This document shows positions 22,542 through 34,500 of a stretch of DNA of 64,000 bases, piece by piece. Every line of letters begins with the position of its first letter. Position 1 is the stretch's first letter. Both the position numbers and the translations under genes were made by a program. The notes beneath the pieces were generated by a model. The model did not search any database and was not told the DNA's origin. It saw only the letters and a program-made list of their open reading frames with translations. Source of the stretch: Tetrastigma voinierianum (taxonomy: Eukaryota; Streptophyta; Magnoliopsida; Vitales; Vitaceae); the NCBI GenBank assembly GCA_016808115.1, contig JAEQBH010000992.1, positions 806,001 to 870,000 of the forward strand. The letters run 5' to 3'.

Positions 22542-23849
22542 TGATCGGAGTGAATCATGCATGCATTATAGTACAATTTCTATGTGTTTTTATAGCTCAA
22601 CTTGCATGATTCACATTCATATTCATTAATATTGCGCTAATCCCCTATACTACAATGTTTCATAGAACATGGCGATATTGGAATAAAAAAGGAAGCTAAC
22701 AATAGAGGAAAGAACCAAAGCAGAGTAAGCAAAAAAGAAGTGCAATAGTGATTGCCTCAGGTACACATCAGCGAGGAGACCCATGCTGCGGCGTAGCGCC
22801 GCGACGTGAAGGGAGGGAGCCTATGCCACAACGAGACCTGAATGCGGATTATCATGTCGCCTTAGATTTTTGCGGCGAAGCTCCATCGGCTAGCGGCATG
22901 AGTGGGGCCTCCCATTCCAAAACGGAAGAACTAAAAATTACGATTTTGGAGCCATTGATGGGCCGGATTTGGAAGTATAAAAAGGGCCGATTTCGAGCAA
23001 GGGGTGGAGATAGACAAAGACAAGGGAGATACGGATGAGAGAGGCTTAGGAAGGCAGTTCCGAGAAGTGCGACGCGGCTTCTTACGTATTTCTTTCCTTA
23101 ATTAGTTTAATCTTTGAAAATCTTTCGGTCTGTAATGAAAATCACTATGAACTAACTTTTCTCTCTAAGGTTTTGTCAACCCTAACCGCACCTTTATGGA
23201 TTAATACTTTAATTGTGGTTTATTTAATAACGATATGAATTTCTATGGTTGTTTTACTCTTGAATTTAACAACATGTTATTATTTGGCCAATTATGGCAT
23301 GCTAATTCTAGGAGTCTGATATCGAGAGATGATGACTCGTAGGGACATAGGGTAAAGCAACACTTGGTCAATGAATAGAGATATCCCGTGTTCCAAGTGT
23401 AGCACTAAGGTTTGCACATTCATGCATCTCGGAGTCAAGGGGTCGAAATACACCCTACTAGCGAGATAGGCAATTATATCTCGAGAGAGAATATTTTGTA
23501 GACACGATCAACCCGCTAACATAAATCATATGGTATATTAAATAAATGTGCTATCTTGGGTAAAATCCATCAGGTGTGGTAGGTGAAGGCAAAACCCTAG
23601 TTTTCTCATTATTACCTTAAACCGAAATTTTAATATTAGGCTTTCTTTAATTCAATTAATTTATTCGTAATTCGCTATAAGACTGGATCCGAATATTGTC
23701 TGGAATTCGCTAAATCGGTACCATGCGTTTATTCATAGAATGACACTTGACTAGCCCTTTACGCTGCGTGAACTCATGGCGGGTTGCGTATACTTGCGCG
23801 CCGCGGTGCACATTTTACCAACTTTTACACGCTCACTTTCAGCCCGTCA
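22542..23849 (+). mobile_element. E1 3' LTR
   Basis: It starts tgatcggag after the polypurine-like tract and ends agcccgtca. It is uninterrupted (1308 bp) and serves as the reference for the 5' and reversed LTRs. It carries the GC-rich cggcgtagcgc cluster near 22790 and TATAAAAAG at 22976. Differences from the 5' LTR are frequent, in keeping with an old insertion. Confidence 0.82.
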
Positions 23850-23931
23850 CTATGTAACAACTATCTTCCTATTCTCAGTCAACATTAAGTTGTTTGTCCT
23901 TTATTGTCAACTTTCTTTGCTCTTTCCTTAC

Positions 23932-23934
<3 letters not shown>

Positions 23935-23990
<56 letters not shown>
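23935..23990. repeat. (TA)n microsatellite
   Basis: About 28 uninterrupted TA dinucleotides follow the E1 3' flank. The open frames crossing it are low-complexity artefacts. Confidence 0.95.
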
Positions 23991-23993
<3 letters not shown>

Positions 23994-24690
23994 ATATTAT
24001 TATTATTTATTTCATCACCCCTCTTGATGAATTGTTTGATGGTTTGTTATGAAAGTATTTTTGTCAGATTAAAGGACTCCTATATGTTTGTTAATAAAAT
24101 AATCAATTAGCAAAGGAGCATCATGGAAGATTTTCTTGTATGCAATTCCATTGGAATGTTATATCTGCAACTCATGTTTTGAGCTTGAAGTGATACTTTA
24201 TGAGACTTTTACTATATGTCTTGCTATTTTTTTTTTCAAACACCTTAGCTTCGATTAGTTGAAAGGAAATATTCTATATCTCAAAATGACTTACAACACC
24301 TTGAAATAGTGTAAGAAACTGATAGGATGTGTTTTCTATGCTTTTGGTGCATAGAAAGCCTATCTTATATCCATTTTGTATATATATGATAAGCCAAATT
24401 CTATCAATGGATGAAACCATGCACCACTAATTTGTTTTGCATAATATATTTAGATAGTTGCGACTTCAATAACTCTCAACCACAATAAAAATATTTTTTT
24501 TAATACACTTTAGTTTTAAGATAGTAAATTGACCCCACTATGACTCAAATTTAGGACCCGCTCCTTATGCCCTTTGCCTATTGAATGCTCTACCACTTAA
24601 GCTAGGCATAATGAGCCAATAAAGATGTTTAATTTGCATGCTAATTAGGTGTCTATCAAACAACTTGCTCATGGGAAATATTCCAAAATG
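23991..24690. other. AT-rich spacer with a tRNA-like (SINE-like) segment
   Basis: No gene is visible. At about 24515-24615 the minus strand has an RNA polymerase III A-box-like tagcttaagtgg (plus 24593-24604) followed by a B-box-like aaatttgagtc (plus 24542-24552), spaced as in tRNA-derived SINEs. I see no clear poly-A or poly-T tail boundary or target duplication, so the SINE call is tentative. Confidence 0.4.
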
Positions 24691-26660
24691 CACTACAAGT
24701 TAAATGTTAAAAATGTCACTTTTTAAGTGTCAAGATATATACTCAAGGGCGGATTTACCTAGTGCCCAATGGGGGCACTTGCCCCCACTCAATTTTATTT
24801 TATTTTTTGAAATTTTTTTTCCATTGTATTGAATGGAATTTGAACTCAAGTGTTATACTTTGCCCCCACTGAAATGTTGTAAAACTTATCTTACTTAATC
24901 TTGCCCCCACTGAAACAGAATCTTAGCTTTGCCACTGTACAAGATGACGCTTTTCATAAGCGTCCTCTACTAGACTAACATCTTATGTATTTGCATACAA
25001 TGACATTTCCTAAAAACATCGTCTTTTTGTATATTTTGAAAACATGACACCCATAATAAGTGTCATGCTGAACATGTGAGCACTATTGACACTTATATAA
25101 GTCTTACTTAGAACTATTTTTAACCTCGATGCTGTAAAAAAACGTCATGTTCTTGAACACCTAAATTGATATTTATGATAAGCGTCATTATATAGAAGTG
25201 AGAAACAATAATACACTTAATTAGTGTCATCTTATGGAATTTCAAGTGTCTTCATCTATATACCATTAAACTTTAAAATTTTATCATCTTATCTCATTTC
25301 AAATTTAATTAACTCAAAATGGAAATGCTGTAATTATACCCTGATTTATATGTAGTATTCCATAAATAATTAAAATATCAATGAAAAACCTCATTCAATA
25401 AAGTATATAGACAAAGTAGTAATAAAGAACATTTTGTTTTTTACTATATATTGAAAGTTAACTAGAAGAATCACACAAAAGTGTTACAACTTCAACTTTG
25501 TTCACATATTTTGTGTTGCATCTAATTGAACATTATGAATACATTCTTAAAGTGCCCAAAAAGATTATACATTTCTTTGTAGACGCATGATCTGCAAAAC
25601 AATTAGAATAGTCACATTTTAGTTTAGACAAATAGTTAAGAAAAACAATTTTGTAAGTGAAATGTTAGTACTACACAAAATTTCAAAATATCTACATACC
25701 ATGATACTTAAGAATTTTACAATTTCTTCAAATTGTGCATAGTCCTTTGTTGTATTTAGTTGAACATTTATCCTTCACAGTACTAAAAAATATTGCATCT
25801 TACTTGTAGATGTTTAACCTAAAAATGATTAAAACCACAAACATATTAATATTAACCCATTGTTAAGAAAAACACATTCACAGAAGGAAATATGTTTAGA
25901 CCATTTTCTAAAATATTTACACACCATAAAGCTGTTCACATACCAGAAAAACAATTATCTAAATGAAATATGTGTTTACTAGTTTTATTTATTTAAATTT
26001 CTAATATATTTCTTCCATTGTGGTAAATATCAAAATGTGTGCAACCATCGAATGATCGAAATTAAAAAAAATCAACTAGTATTCCAATATATAAATTAAT
26101 AAATTAAAATAATATTACATTATATTGGATTATAGGTCATAAGAGGGACCTTTGAACATGCATAATGATTAACTATGTCATTAGCATAATCCAATACGAA
26201 GCGAATTTGTTGATCCATTTCGTCTGTACTTGTTTCCTCTTATTAAACTAAATTAGAGAAAAACACACTATTTACTAAGTTCAATTGACAATTTAAATAA
26301 TATAATAAAATGATTAACAATAATATAAGTTGAGTTTAGTTTAAACTATACATAATGATATAAAGAAATAAGTACTTACAAACACTTTCACCCAAGTCGG
26401 TTCCCTCTTTGATGTTTTCTGGTTTTCTGAAGGGTTAATTCTAATTGTCTTACAAAAAATAAATGATGTTATTTAGCCATTATGTCTGATAAATGATGTT
26501 AGTTTAATGCCAATTTTCTACTTGGTCGGTTTGCTTTTCCGTGAAGATATTTGTGCAATATATCTATTATTTTGAACTTTCTAATATGGATGTTTAATGT
26601 CGAACACTTAAGAGGTGTCTAGAACATATGTTAAACACTTTAAGAGGTTTCCCTTCAGAA
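24691..26660 (+). mobile_element. CACTA-like transposon unit C1 (non-autonomous, decayed)
   Basis: It opens with CACTACAAG, the diagnostic end of plant CACTA (EnSpm) elements. The next 500 bases are full of short inverted words such as cttttcataagcg, ataagtgtca and gataagcgtc, which resemble CACTA subterminal transposase-binding repeats. The same opening occurs at about 27135 and 53730. The right end is ill-defined; copies share a segment ending taagaggttt. No intact transposase frame exists. C1 lacks the hAT insertion of C2 but has its own MITE at 24743. The superfamily is inferred from one end only. Confidence 0.5.
24743..24937. mobile_element. 195-bp MITE-like insertion in C1
   Basis: The related copies read atatatacaagatg without interruption (27178-27191 and 53776-53789). 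Here 195 bp intervenes, opening caagggcggatttacc and closing agctttgccactg, ends that are imperfect inverted repeats of each other. It contains three copies of a ttgcccccact word. A short tac repeats at the edge. The ends resemble hAT-type MITEs, but no clean 8-bp duplication is visible. Confidence 0.6.
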
Positions 26661-26684
26661 CATATATATATATATATACACACA

Positions 26685-26990
26685 CTTATAGAAGCTCTTT
26701 CGTCCTCGGTTTCCCTTCAGCTTTCTTGCTTTACACAATCCCCAAATATGATTCCCCAAATTATTTTAAAAAAAAATTAACTAAGGACCACTTAGAGTCT
26801 CCCATTCTTTGATGGGGGAGACCAATGATCTTCCCTTCTTTTCTCTTCACACCAAGTGGAGAGGCACCCTTTTATAGGGAAAATGAGGTATTTTTCCCTT
26901 GTCCATTTCCAATGTGGGATTGTCTCCCACAAAGAAAGAAACATCCTAATCTTTCAAATTTGAGGTTCTACAATATGGAAGAGCCAAAAA
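26685..26990 (-). mobile_element. LTR-like promoter fragment, minus strand
   Basis: On the minus strand this reads like the U3 region of a small plant LTR: a gggagacaatcccacattgg phrase, then ctataaaaggg (plus 26867-26877), then a pyrimidine/purine leader. The same segment is present at about 53300-53565. It has no clear TG/CA ends or target duplication, so only a fragment is called. Confidence 0.4.
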
Positions 26991-27049
26991 AATATTAAAA
27001 TTTTTTAATTATTTAAAAATTGTAATATTAATGTTGGTAGATAAATACC

Positions 27050-27052
<3 letters not shown>

Positions 27053-27083
<31 letters not shown>

Positions 27084-27105
27084 ATATATATATATATATA
27101 TATAT
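27053..27105. repeat. (TA)n microsatellite
   Basis: A TA run with one C interruption sits just before unit C2. The equivalent run in the duplicate is at 53655-53688. Confidence 0.95.
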
Positions 27106-27430
27106 TGCTTGCTCATAGGAAATATTCAAAGTCACTACAAGTTAAATGTTAAAAATGTCCTTTTAGAGTGTCCAAGATATATACAAGATGATGTTTTTCA
27201 TAAGCGTCCTCTACTAGACTAACATCTTATGTATTTGCATACAATGATATTTCCTACAAACTTCATCTTTTTTGTATATTTTAAAAACATGATGGCCATA
27301 ATAAGTGTTATCATGTTGAACATGTGAGCAATATTGACACTTATATAAGTTTTACTTTTAATTATTTTTAACCTCGATGTTGTAAAAAAACGTCATGTTC
27401 TTGAACACCTATATTGATACTTATGATAAG

Positions 27431-28336
27431 CAAGGTTAAAAATATCGGTTTCAACGGATATATCGGTACTTGGATTTTACAGGATATATATCGGATATAT
27501 TGGAGATATATCGGTGGATATTTTTACATGAATATCGATATATCGAAAATTAACAAAAATACTTTAAAATTCATAGAAATACTTTGTAAAAGTGTAAAAA
27601 TTACGATATAATCAAATATAAACATTGATATTACATTAGAATGGTCTTTTTTTAAAAAAAAAAAAATTTGCAATGGTCTTTTAAAACCAAAATGAAGATC
27701 GATGTGGCTCAATTGCAACATTGAAACATACCTTAAATTGCACAAATGATGTATTGAATGAAAACTTGAACACCAAGAATTGACCAAAAATTTTTTATCT
27801 AAGAGAGAGAGAGAGATCAACAAGAATGGATGAGTTTGATATGAAAATCTAGTAATTTTAGGCTATTTATAGAATTTTTGGAGTCAAACTAGCCGTTTTT
27901 TTTATTTATCAAAAAGCCATTAAAAATTAATTCTGGCTATTGCATTTGATTTTTGATCAAATTTGACCGTTAGATCTTGATCTAACCGTTATAAATCATT
28001 TATGCCCATTGGATAAAAAATCACTAGATGTCCACGTGTCACTGATATATTTCCAATATATTGCCATTTTTTCTTGATATTTTTCTATATATCGCTTATA
28101 TATCCTCACTATTTTTCAATATATCACCGATATTTTCCGATATATCGTGGATACTATACAAACTTCAGCAGCAACACACGTCGTTCCACACGCAAATTTC
28201 TAGTCGACAATATCATTGATATATCGTTGTCTTACCGATATATTTCGACTATCGTTGGTCGATATCGTGTTGGGATGGACCGACACCCGAAATATTGACT
28301 ATATATCGTCGGTATTTCGCGACATTTTTAACACTA
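27431..28336. mobile_element. hAT-like non-autonomous element, 906 bp
   Basis: Unit C1 reads atgataagcgtc here; C2 has 906 bp inserted between two perfect copies of the 8-mer atgataag (27423-27430 and 28337-28344). The ends caaggttaaaaatatcg and cgcgacatttttaacacta are imperfect terminal inverted repeats. An 8-bp duplication with C/TA-type ends points to the hAT superfamily. Both subterminal regions are packed with gatatatcg and cgatatat words. No transposase is encoded. Confidence 0.85.
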
Positions 28337-30014
28337 ATGATAAGTGTCATTATACAGAAGTGAGAAAGAATAATACTAATAATTAGTTTCATCTTATGGA
28401 ATTTCAAGTGTCATCATCTATATACCATTAAACTTTTAAAATGTATCATCTTATCTCATTTCAAATTTAAGAAAAACAACTTTGCTAGTGAAATGTTAGT
28501 ACTACACAAAATTTCAAAATATCTACAAACCATGATACTTTAGAATTTTACAATTTCTTCAAATTGTGCATAGTCATTTGTTGTACTTAGTTGAACATTT
28601 ATCCTTCATAGTGCCAAAAAATATTGCATCTTACTTGTAGATGTTCAACCTAGAAATGATTAAAAACCACAAACATATTAGTATTGACCTATTGTTAAGA
28701 AGGCTGTCCTTAAAGTAAATATGTTTATACGGTTTACAAAATATTTACACACCATGAAACTTCCCCAAAATTTCACATACCAAAAAAAACAATTATCTAA
28801 ATGAAATATGTATACTAGTTTTATTTATTTAAATTTCTAATATATTTCTTCCATTGTAGTAAATATCAAAATGTGTGCAACCATTGGATGATCGATATTA
28901 AAAAAACAATCAACTATTATTTTTAATATATAATTAATAAATTAAAATAATATGACATTATATTATATTATAGATCATAAGAGGTGCCTTTCAACATGCA
29001 TAATTATTAACTGTATCATTAGTATAACACAATCTGAGTGAATTTCATTGAACTCCATTTCATTGTATGATTTCCTCTCATTAAACAAAATTAGAGAAAC
29101 ATACACTATTTGCTAAGTTCAATTGACAATTTTAATACTATAACAAAAATACTATCAATAATATAAGTTGAGTTTAGAATAAATCTTTGATGTGAGTTGG
29201 TTTGGATTAGCAATGATCTATTTCACGTATCTCATCATGTGATACCTACATTCTACATTACCCAACTGTTTCGAGCTATGTGGGAAAAGTATCAACAATT
29301 GCAACATATACTAAAACAATGTTATTTTAGTATCTAATTAAAGATGTTGTAATAACACTTCATTTCCTAATTGTATGTAATTAATGAAGTGATTAAACAA
29401 TACATAATGATATAAAGAAATAAGTACTTACAAACACCTTCACCCAAGTTGGTTCCCTCTTTGATGTTTTCTGTTTTTTTGGAGGGTTAATTCTAATTAC
29501 CCTACAAAAAATAAATCATGTTATTTAGACATTATGCATTGCACTAAATTATGAAAAGATACACACTTACATGTTAACTATGTTCTTCAAATCATTACAT
29601 GGTTGACAAGTCATTGAATCAAGATGATATGCAATCATTCTCTTAATCTCAAGTACCACTAAGACCTAGTGGAAACTAAAGAAAAAATAAATAAATAAAT
29701 AAATTTGGTAAGAATTGTCCCAAAAATTAATACATCATAAACTAACTCATATACATCATATTAACATTTAAGATAAAATATTACTTTGGATTGTATGGAA
29801 TAAACATACATTCAACACGTCTTATATTCCTTAATCGATCCGTAATAATCCTTGACCTATTCTCTTTGTTTCCCTCTCCCATTCTGGATTTTGAAATCAA
29901 TGTTAGATTGACAAATGCATATCATTCAACATGTTGTACATCAATCAATTTCCTATACAAGTGCCTAGTTGAATACTACATAATAAGTTAACAATAATCA
30001 TTATAAGTTAATAG

Positions 30015-32179
30015 TGTGAAACCCCGAGAAAAATCCAATTTCTCAAAAAGGGTAAAATTGTAATTTCGATAAAAAATCGGAATTTTTCTAGATCTCGGAT
30101 GACGAAACGGACTTCTCCATTGAAATCGTCTTGCAAAATTTAGCAACCACATCGAATTTCGTTGGGTCAGGGTGGTCGGGTTTCACGCACCCCGAGGCAT
30201 GGGGTGTGGTGACACTGGCGGCAAGGTAAGGAGATGCCACGCATGGCTCAAAGTGTGACACTTGGCATAAAAGAAATGGCTCACATTGAGCCACATGGGT
30301 GGCATGATCCCATGGCTCACAATGAGCCACTTGAGTGCATGATGTCATAAATAGGAAATAATGAAATAAGGAATAAAGGTAGGAAAATTGGTAGCCACTC
30401 ATTTGGCTTGAGGAAGGAGGGGAGGAAACTTCCTCCTTTGACTCATACGTTTAATGCTCCAAAAAGAGGAGAGAAATCCAAAGAGAGGAGAGAAATGAAA
30501 AGAGAAAGGAGAAAATGTGAGGGTGAGAAGAGAGAAATAAGAAAAGGAAAAGCTAAAGGGATAAAAGCAAAGAGGAGAAGAAGAAAACGTAGGAGGAAGA
30601 AATGGAAGACCAAGAACATACGAGGAAGGTTTTGTTCTCACATTTAGAGTGTCCTCCTTCTCTCTAGGGTGCAGGTGATCCGACCCGTCCAGTTCGCAGC
30701 ATTAAGAAGAGTTGTTTTACTCGGGAGAGGGACAACATGGACTACGGTTTGGGAGTTTTGACAAACTCCGCATAAAAGTAGGGGTTTCATCCTACGCGGC
30801 ACATTTTATTTCGTGCTTTGTTGATGTTTGTGTTGATTGAGGCCGTGAGTGGCCGTTTGATCGGTTCCAAATCTTGGAACCAAAATGTGGAATTTTTGAG
30901 ACCCATTTGTGGAGTCCGTAGCAGTTTTAGGGACTGTTTTGGGTGTTTGGATGATAATTTATTAATTAAATTGTATGTTGGTAAGTATGAGACCGGAAAT
31001 GGGTATGGAAATCGGTTCCACCAAGAGGAACCGATGTAGGAAGAGTGGTGCCGTGGGCGACCCACTTGATGCAATTTTGGGGTGTAAAAGCAGTCAGTTG
31101 TGAAATGGATCATAAATGTCCATGTGTTTTGGCATGAGAGTGTTTGGTCTTAGATAGCTTGAGTATGTGTGGAAAGAGATAGGTTAAGACATTATTTTAA
31201 TGTGTTAGTACAATGACACAATTACATGGAATTAAATTGTGTTGTATTGGAGATGATTATGATTTGCTCAATTGAGCTAAATTGGGTGATGAGTGATGTG
31301 TTGAATTACATGTGTGTAATTGTAGTGGATTGAAAATATGCATATTGACATATTGTATAAATGATTTTGAAAAATGGCACAATGCATTTTCATATGCACT
31401 GGGTAACCTAGAACTAGGTGTGAGTGCATGACATGGTATTTTTGTAAAAACGGATATGGTTGCGAAAGGAATTTCACAGGATGATATTCCGGAGAATTGG
31501 GTTGGGAGATGGGCCAACATATCACTTCGGATGAGGACCATGACTGTTTCGGAAAGCTCACCAACCAATTCACCTCGGAGGGTAGTCTCATATTTTTATC
31601 GACACATTCGGTAGTATATTTTCAAGAACAACATGTTTTGTTTTAAAAATGATTATTTTCTCATACATAGCTTAGGCAAGTGTGAGTGAGTCGGTGAGGA
31701 CTCGTGGCATGGGGTGATCATGTAGACATTCCAGAGTGGGATCACGTATTTACTTGAGTGTGTGTTTATTTTGGAGCATTCTTGCGCACTTAGGTGGAGG
31801 AAGTAACCCATTTAGGGTGATTCCCTCTTGGGCGATAGCTTCATACAATCGAGGATTATATTTTTTTCGAGTCTGAGGGGAAGCGCTTGAGAGCTAGCAT
31901 TTAGAGGCTGATTTTGAGAAAGTCGGTTTATGGCTTTGATACTTTTGGATATAACATGTATTAGAATTGTATATTTTAATATATGTTTGTATAAAAGTGT
32001 TATCAACTATTGAATTATTGGGAGATAATTGGAGAATAGTTATGATATTTGTTTTTATGAGTATTGGTTTATGAGCCCAAGAGGCATTTTTACTCAGGTA
32101 TGAGTCTCGTGATACGAGACATATAGAATTTCACGAGGTTGTGGGTAGTCAACGGACCCCAGGTTTTTGGGGCATCTTA
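30015..32179 (+). mobile_element. Family-T solo LTR (plus orientation)
   Basis: It opens tgtgaaaccccgag and closes ggggcatctta, a mutated form of the family end. It is flanked by the 5-bp duplication aatag (30010-30014 and 32180-32184). The duplicate locus near 56605-56625 shows the unoccupied sequence, so ends and target are certain. Within it are purine-rich sequence at 30405-30620 and short tandem tggctcacaatgagcca-type palindromes at 30240-30330. Open frames inside it are not genes. Confidence 0.9.
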
Positions 32180-32576
32180 AATAGCAGGTACTTTTATGAC
32201 AAGAGTGTAAGAGATGTCTGAAAATCATAAAAATATCTTACCCGATTATAAAATAAGATGCAATTAGATGACACTTCTGTTGATGATATAATCATATCTG
32301 TATCTTTTTTCATTAGGAAAGTCTTGAAACTTCCACCAAAAAACATCATCAGGGAAGTCTATATAGTGTACTCTTGTATTAGTCAACATAAGATCACCAT
32401 ATCTACATCACCACTAGCATCATTGATACTACATGCAGCATGAGCATCATCCGCTATCAAAAGGAACTAACACCTATATATAGCACTTTGGGACAATCAT
32501 GCTTTTAGGAGAGTTATGAGGTTTTAGGAGAATTGGTCTTTTGACATTGTATAGCTTGGTCTAACAAGAGGTCATA
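32180..32576. other. C2 sequence between the two solo LTRs
   Basis: A 397-bp stretch of the CACTA-like unit, matched at 56612-57005 in the duplicate. A short frame at 32258-32443 is not conserved as protein between the copies. No function is recognised. Confidence 0.6.
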
Positions 32577-34500
32577 TGTGACACCCCTATTCCGGGGATC
32601 CCGTTAAAAAACCCGTCAACTTGCGAAAACCTGTATATATCGGGTGTCCCGATATCACACTCATTTGTCTCATATATTGAGACCCATTCCTGCATATTTA
32701 ATTCACAAATATACAAAAATATATGATAGACTATTTAACCAACAATCCATTTAACAGTCCTTTTATCGTAAGGTATACATGTTTGGTTATGCTTTCAGAT
32801 GATACAAGAAAAAAAAACAAAAAACATAAGCCGCATCCGACTCGTCCCTAAATGCGGTCCCATATGCAGATCAACGCACGCACGAACACATGCACGAAAG
32901 GGGTCCTGGCGAGGTGAGCAATGCCCAATAGAAAATATTCCTCTGAGGGTTACTCTACACTAAGTGTACATGCAATGTCACACCACATTAAAGCAAAGCA
33001 TGCCATGTCCTTGCACCGAATGTCATACATGTTATGGATGAGAATGTGACTCACCCTTTCCACATCCCTCTCTGACTCCTCACGCATGCATATGCAAGTG
33101 TGAAAACAACATTTTCAAAACAAAAAGTTTTTGTTCTTGAAAACACATTATTCGATTTTCGATAAAATTCTTTTGGACAACCCTCTGAACAAATACATTA
33201 GACAATCCTCCAAGGTGAATTGCTGAACAACTCTCCGAAATAGTCCATTGGACATCCTCCGACGTGAACTGTTGGACAACTTTCCAAAGCAATTCTTCGG
33301 ACAACTTTCCGATATAATTTTCTTTAACAACCCTCAGATTTTTATTCGTTTGTGGACATACTCCGATAATCAATTATGAGTCAACCCTTCGAAAAACATG
33401 TCATGCACTCACACCTACGGTTCTAGGGTGCCCTAGTGCATATGAAATGCAATATGTCATTTCACAACAATTCAAGTTAATATATTTAAGCATGCATATA
33501 TTAACAAAATTCACACACAAACAACATGTTATTCATTTTTCCAACAATAACACACAAAATGGAAAAAATCTCGAACCCATAGAAAACAGGGCACCTCTTG
33601 GTCCTTCCACGGTTTAAATCACTTAGAATTGTTTGGGATACCAAAACCTACCATGACCAAGACATCAGTCCCGGGATCAAACCAAAGCCTCAACCGAGTC
33701 AGGGGCTGCCGAAAATAGTCCAGAAATCCTGTTCGGATCATGCAGCAAACAATCGAAATTGCTTTGGGTAATACAAAAAGCAGTCCCAAAATGCGGCCGA
33801 ATTTGTCAGAAAATAGTCAGAAATTCCTAAAATTCACCCACTCCAATCCAAAATTGGGGACTGGAATTCATGAAGCCACCTGGTCTCGCCAATCCAAACT
33901 TCATTAAATGGCTAATTAAATAACCTAGTAGAAAAATTCCCTACCTCGTGGATTGATGGCATCAGTTTTGTTTTACGAGTAGCTCTCGTCGTAGACCAAC
34001 TACCTTTACACTCCCGGCCAATCCCATAGTCGATTCCAGTAGATCTGAAAAAAAGCAGAGAAGAAAAATAAAAAATAAAAATCTCTCTGTAGCCCTCTCT
34101 CTCTCTGGAAATGTGCCTTTCACTTTTTATTTTTTGTTTTTTATCTTTATTATTATTATTATTATTATTTTGGATACATAGTTCATATTGCTTCATTTGG
34201 GTTCGTTTCTACCGAAACAATTTATTTCTTTTCAATTCACTTTATTTTAAATAGACATCCACATTTCTCTTCCAGATTTTGTAAAATCTGCGTCCTGGAG
34301 TCAACGACAACTTATCACCTAGAAAATCGAAAATTTTTCCAATTGTGTAGATTGTGAGAATTTTGGTATGAATTTTGCAAGGCGAATTTACTTGGTGCGA
34401 TCCTGTTTAGTCATCGAGATCTAGAGAATTTCCGGTTTTCAACCGAAATTACCGTTTTACCATTTTTCAGAAAAATGGAATTTTTTTCCCGGGTTTTACA
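32577..34500 (-). mobile_element. Family-T solo LTR (minus orientation)
   Basis: On the plus strand it opens tgtgacacccc and closes gggttttaca, the reverse complement of family-T ends. It is flanked by tcata (32572-32576) and tcatg (34501-34505), one base apart. The duplicate at about 57000 reads gaggtcatggttatg without interruption, proving the insertion point. It faces the plus-strand solo LTR 397 bp away. An (ATT)n run lies at 34147-34169. Confidence 0.92.
34147..34169. repeat. (ATT)n microsatellite
   Basis: Seven to eight ATT units lie within the minus-strand solo LTR. Confidence 0.9.

Larger units (their letters stand above)
5310..23849 (+). mobile_element. Athila/Tat-lineage Ty3-gypsy element E1, decayed and nested
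   Basis: In order it contains a 5' LTR, Asp-tRNA-type primer site, gag, a reversed 3.9-kb insertion, the gag C-terminus, protease, reverse transcriptase, RNase H, integrase, an env-like ORF, a 3' UTR and a 3' LTR. Domain order, the DLGAS protease motif, the FMDDF polymerase motif and the post-pol ORF place it in the Athila/Tat group (established family features). The LTRs begin tgatcgg and end near cccgtca or gccgtcga. Flanking pentamers ttatg (5305-5309) and ctatg (23850-23854) differ by one base and may be the target duplication. All genes carry stops and frameshifts. It landed about 440 bases after the UGT stop codon. Confidence 0.85.

Noticed and set aside
26391..26460. Conserved minus-strand exon with a GTAAGT donor in the CACTA-like units
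   Set aside because: A KTSKREPTWVKVF-like frame can be read, but the four copies disagree by one-base indels just upstream, so coding cannot be supported.
30408..30647. Lys/Arg-rich frame and its minus-strand Ser/Phe-rich shadow
   Set aside because: It is the purine-rich tract of a solo LTR translated; both strands are open only because of low complexity.
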